Assembly (NCBI GenBank): GCA_947581845.1
Contig: CANPVY010000063.1
Location: 1-5,970, forward strand
Direction: 5' to 3'
Source of the DNA: an uncultured bacterium
GTDB lineage: Bacteria > Gemmatimonadota > Gemmatimonadetes > Palauibacterales > KS3-K002
DNA length: 5,970 nucleotides
Below the pieces are notes generated by a model. That model saw nothing but the letters and a program-made list of their open reading frames with translations. It searched no databases and was not told where the DNA came from. This document shows positions 4,892-5,970 of the stretch, in pieces (the stretch's first letter is position 1; every line of letters begins with the position of its first letter). Both the position numbers and the translations under genes were made by a program.

Positions 4892-5905
4892 ATGAGTGCT
4901 GCTGTAGTGTCGAGGTCCGTCGCCTATCTGATCAGCGTGCTGCTCGTGGCGTCGCTCTGGCCGGCGGCCAGCCAGGCGCAGGCGACAGGCCGCGTGCGAG
5001 TCGCCCAGGAGAACTTCCGCAAGGAACCCAATGGGACGCAGCTGGCCACCGTGCTCCAAGGGACGGAGTTCCCGGTGCTCGCCGAGCGAGGCAGCTGGGC
5101 ACAGGTGCAGCTGCAGGGGTGGATCTGGGCGCCCTCCGTCGCGCAGACGAGTCGGGAGGGCTTCGAGCTCACGGTGAATGTCGCAGGCGGCGAGAACCTG
5201 CGGGCGAGCCCCAGTGGCCAGGCGGCCATCAAGGCGCGCCTGCTGCAGGGCTGCTTGCTGGAGCGTGTCGACGCTAGCGGGAACTGGGTCCAGGTCCAGC
5301 GGTCGGGCTGGCTATGGAGGGCATCGCTCGACATCAGTGGCAGCGTTCCGGCTGCGGGCGCTGGCGAACAGGAGACCGACCTCCAGTCCCTCCTTACCGC
5401 CCGCTCGCCGCTCGCCGTCTACGCCACCCCGGACGGCGACACCATCGCAACGTTCGAGCCGGGCGCCCAGGCCCAGGTGCTGGGCCGGACCGGCGACTGG
5501 ATCCGCATCCGCGTGGACGGCTGGGTCTACGGGCCCGCCGCACTCGACTCGGCCGTCGACCTCGCCGATACCGGTGGCATTACACCGGCCCAACTCCGCG
5601 CCGATCCGGGTCGCTATCGGGGCGCGCTGGTGCGCTGGCGTGTGCAGTTCATCTCGCTCCGCCGCGCTGAGCGGTCGCGCGCGGACTTCCAGGAGGGCGA
5701 GCCGTTCATCCACGCCCGTGGCCCGGCTGGCGACGCCGGGTTCGTCTACCTCGCCGTGCCGGAGGAACTGCTGTCGATCGCCGAGACCCTGGAGCCTCTG
5801 GAGTATGTGACCGTCGTCGGCCGCGTACGGACGGGACGGTCATCGCTGCTCGGCAGCCCGGTCATCGACCTCACGGATATCGAGAGGGGAGACACTCGAC
5901 GCTGA
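4892..5905 (+). CDS. Secreted protein with three SH3b-like repeats and an unassigned C-terminal domain
   Basis: A 337-residue exported protein. The signal peptide is residues 1-30 (hydrophobic run VAYLISVLLVASLW, probable cleavage after SQA or SQAQA). Three bacterial SH3-like units follow, at about 35-82, 92-146 and 173-217. Each ends in the same type of motif: WAQVQLQGWIWAPS, WVQVQRSGWLWRAS and WIRIRVDGWVYGPA. The second carries the typical ENLRASPSG entry strand. A linker rich in Ala, Gly and Glu (150-168) separates units 2 and 3. Residues 228-330 form another domain, starting LRADPGRYRGALVRWRVQF and ending in YVTVVGRVRTGRSSLLGSPV. Its strand-rich Gly pattern resembles an OB-fold, but I cannot assign a family. 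SH3b domains often bind cell-wall peptides, so a periplasmic envelope role is likely. No hydrolase domain is visible, so it is not obviously a lytic enzyme. It is transcribed divergently from the beta-barrel gene, 123 nt away. Confidence 0.85.
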   Translation: MSAAVVSRSVAYLISVLLVASLWPAASQAQATGRVRVAQENFRKEPNGTQLATVLQGTEFPVLAERGSWAQVQLQGWIWAPSVAQTSREGFELTVNVAGGENLRASPSGQAAIKARLLQGCLLERVDASGNWVQVQRSGWLWRASLDISGSVPAAGAGEQETDLQSLLTARSPLAVYATPDGDTIATFEPGAQAQVLGRTGDWIRIRVDGWVYGPAALDSAVDLADTGGITPAQLRADPGRYRGALVRWRVQFISLRRAERSRADFQEGEPFIHARGPAGDAGFVYLAVPEELLSIAETLEPLEYVTVVGRVRTGRSSLLGSPVIDLTDIERGDTRR

Positions 5906-5970
5906 GGGTGAGCCGGTCTGGCGGCGACGTCTCCCGCGGATCGCCGGCCGGAACACCGTAGCGCTCGCTG

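Noticed and set aside
4769..5059. Upstream extension of the beta-barrel frame
   Set aside because: The extension runs antisense through the start of the SH3b gene and would bury the clear signal peptide at MLRSKL in the middle of the protein.
5871..5970. Possible end of a convergent minus-strand gene (translation ending in LTLSVECLPSRYP, stop at 5871)
   Set aside because: More than one frame is open in this short GC-rich edge, on both strands, so the frame has no special support; no motif is recognisable. Sequence beyond 5970 would settle it.

Overview
GC-rich bacterial chromosome segment, with no RNA genes, CRISPR arrays, transposases or phage genes visible. The envelope style (beta-barrel proteins with Ala-X-Ala-type signal peptides and aromatic C-termini), a Yip1-type membrane protein and SH3b repeat proteins beside molybdenum cofactor genes suggest a diderm such as Gemmatimonadota or a similar soil/sediment lineage. 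That placement is inference from gene style, not from a phylogenetic marker.

Layout: (1) 2-496 (+) is the 3' end of a beta-barrel outer-membrane protein gene that begins before the window. (2) 510-3871 (-) is a tight five-gene unit. In transcription order it encodes a Yip1-family membrane protein, a PPC/DUF296 protein, a CoA-binding-fold protein, MobA and MoeA. The spacings are 14 nt, 5 nt, a 4-nt GTGA overlap and a 4-nt ATGA overlap. (3) 3872-4045 is an intergenic region holding the ribosome binding site and probable promoter of that unit, plus a hairpin that may end the upstream gene. (4) 4046-4768 (-) encodes a complete secreted beta-barrel protein. (5) 4769-4891 is a divergent promoter region with an imperfect direct repeat. 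(6) 4892-5905 (+) encodes a secreted protein with three SH3b-like repeats and a C-terminal domain I cannot name with certainty. (7) 5906-5970 has no gene I can support.

How the genes fit together: MoeA inserts molybdate into molybdopterin, and MobA adds GMP to give the guanine-dinucleotide cofactor. Their overlapping start and stop codons imply coupled translation. The CoA-binding-fold and PPC proteins are small conserved proteins of uncertain role that share the transcript, so a cofactor- or redox-linked role is conceivable but unproven. The beta-barrel/SH3b pair forms a separate divergent cell-envelope module.

I see no clearly new defence or mobile system. The points most worth a second look are the divergent promoter architecture (direct repeat, leaderless-looking start, orphan Shine-Dalgarno), the C-terminal domain of the SH3b protein, and the joining of PPC and CoA-binding genes to mobA-moeA.
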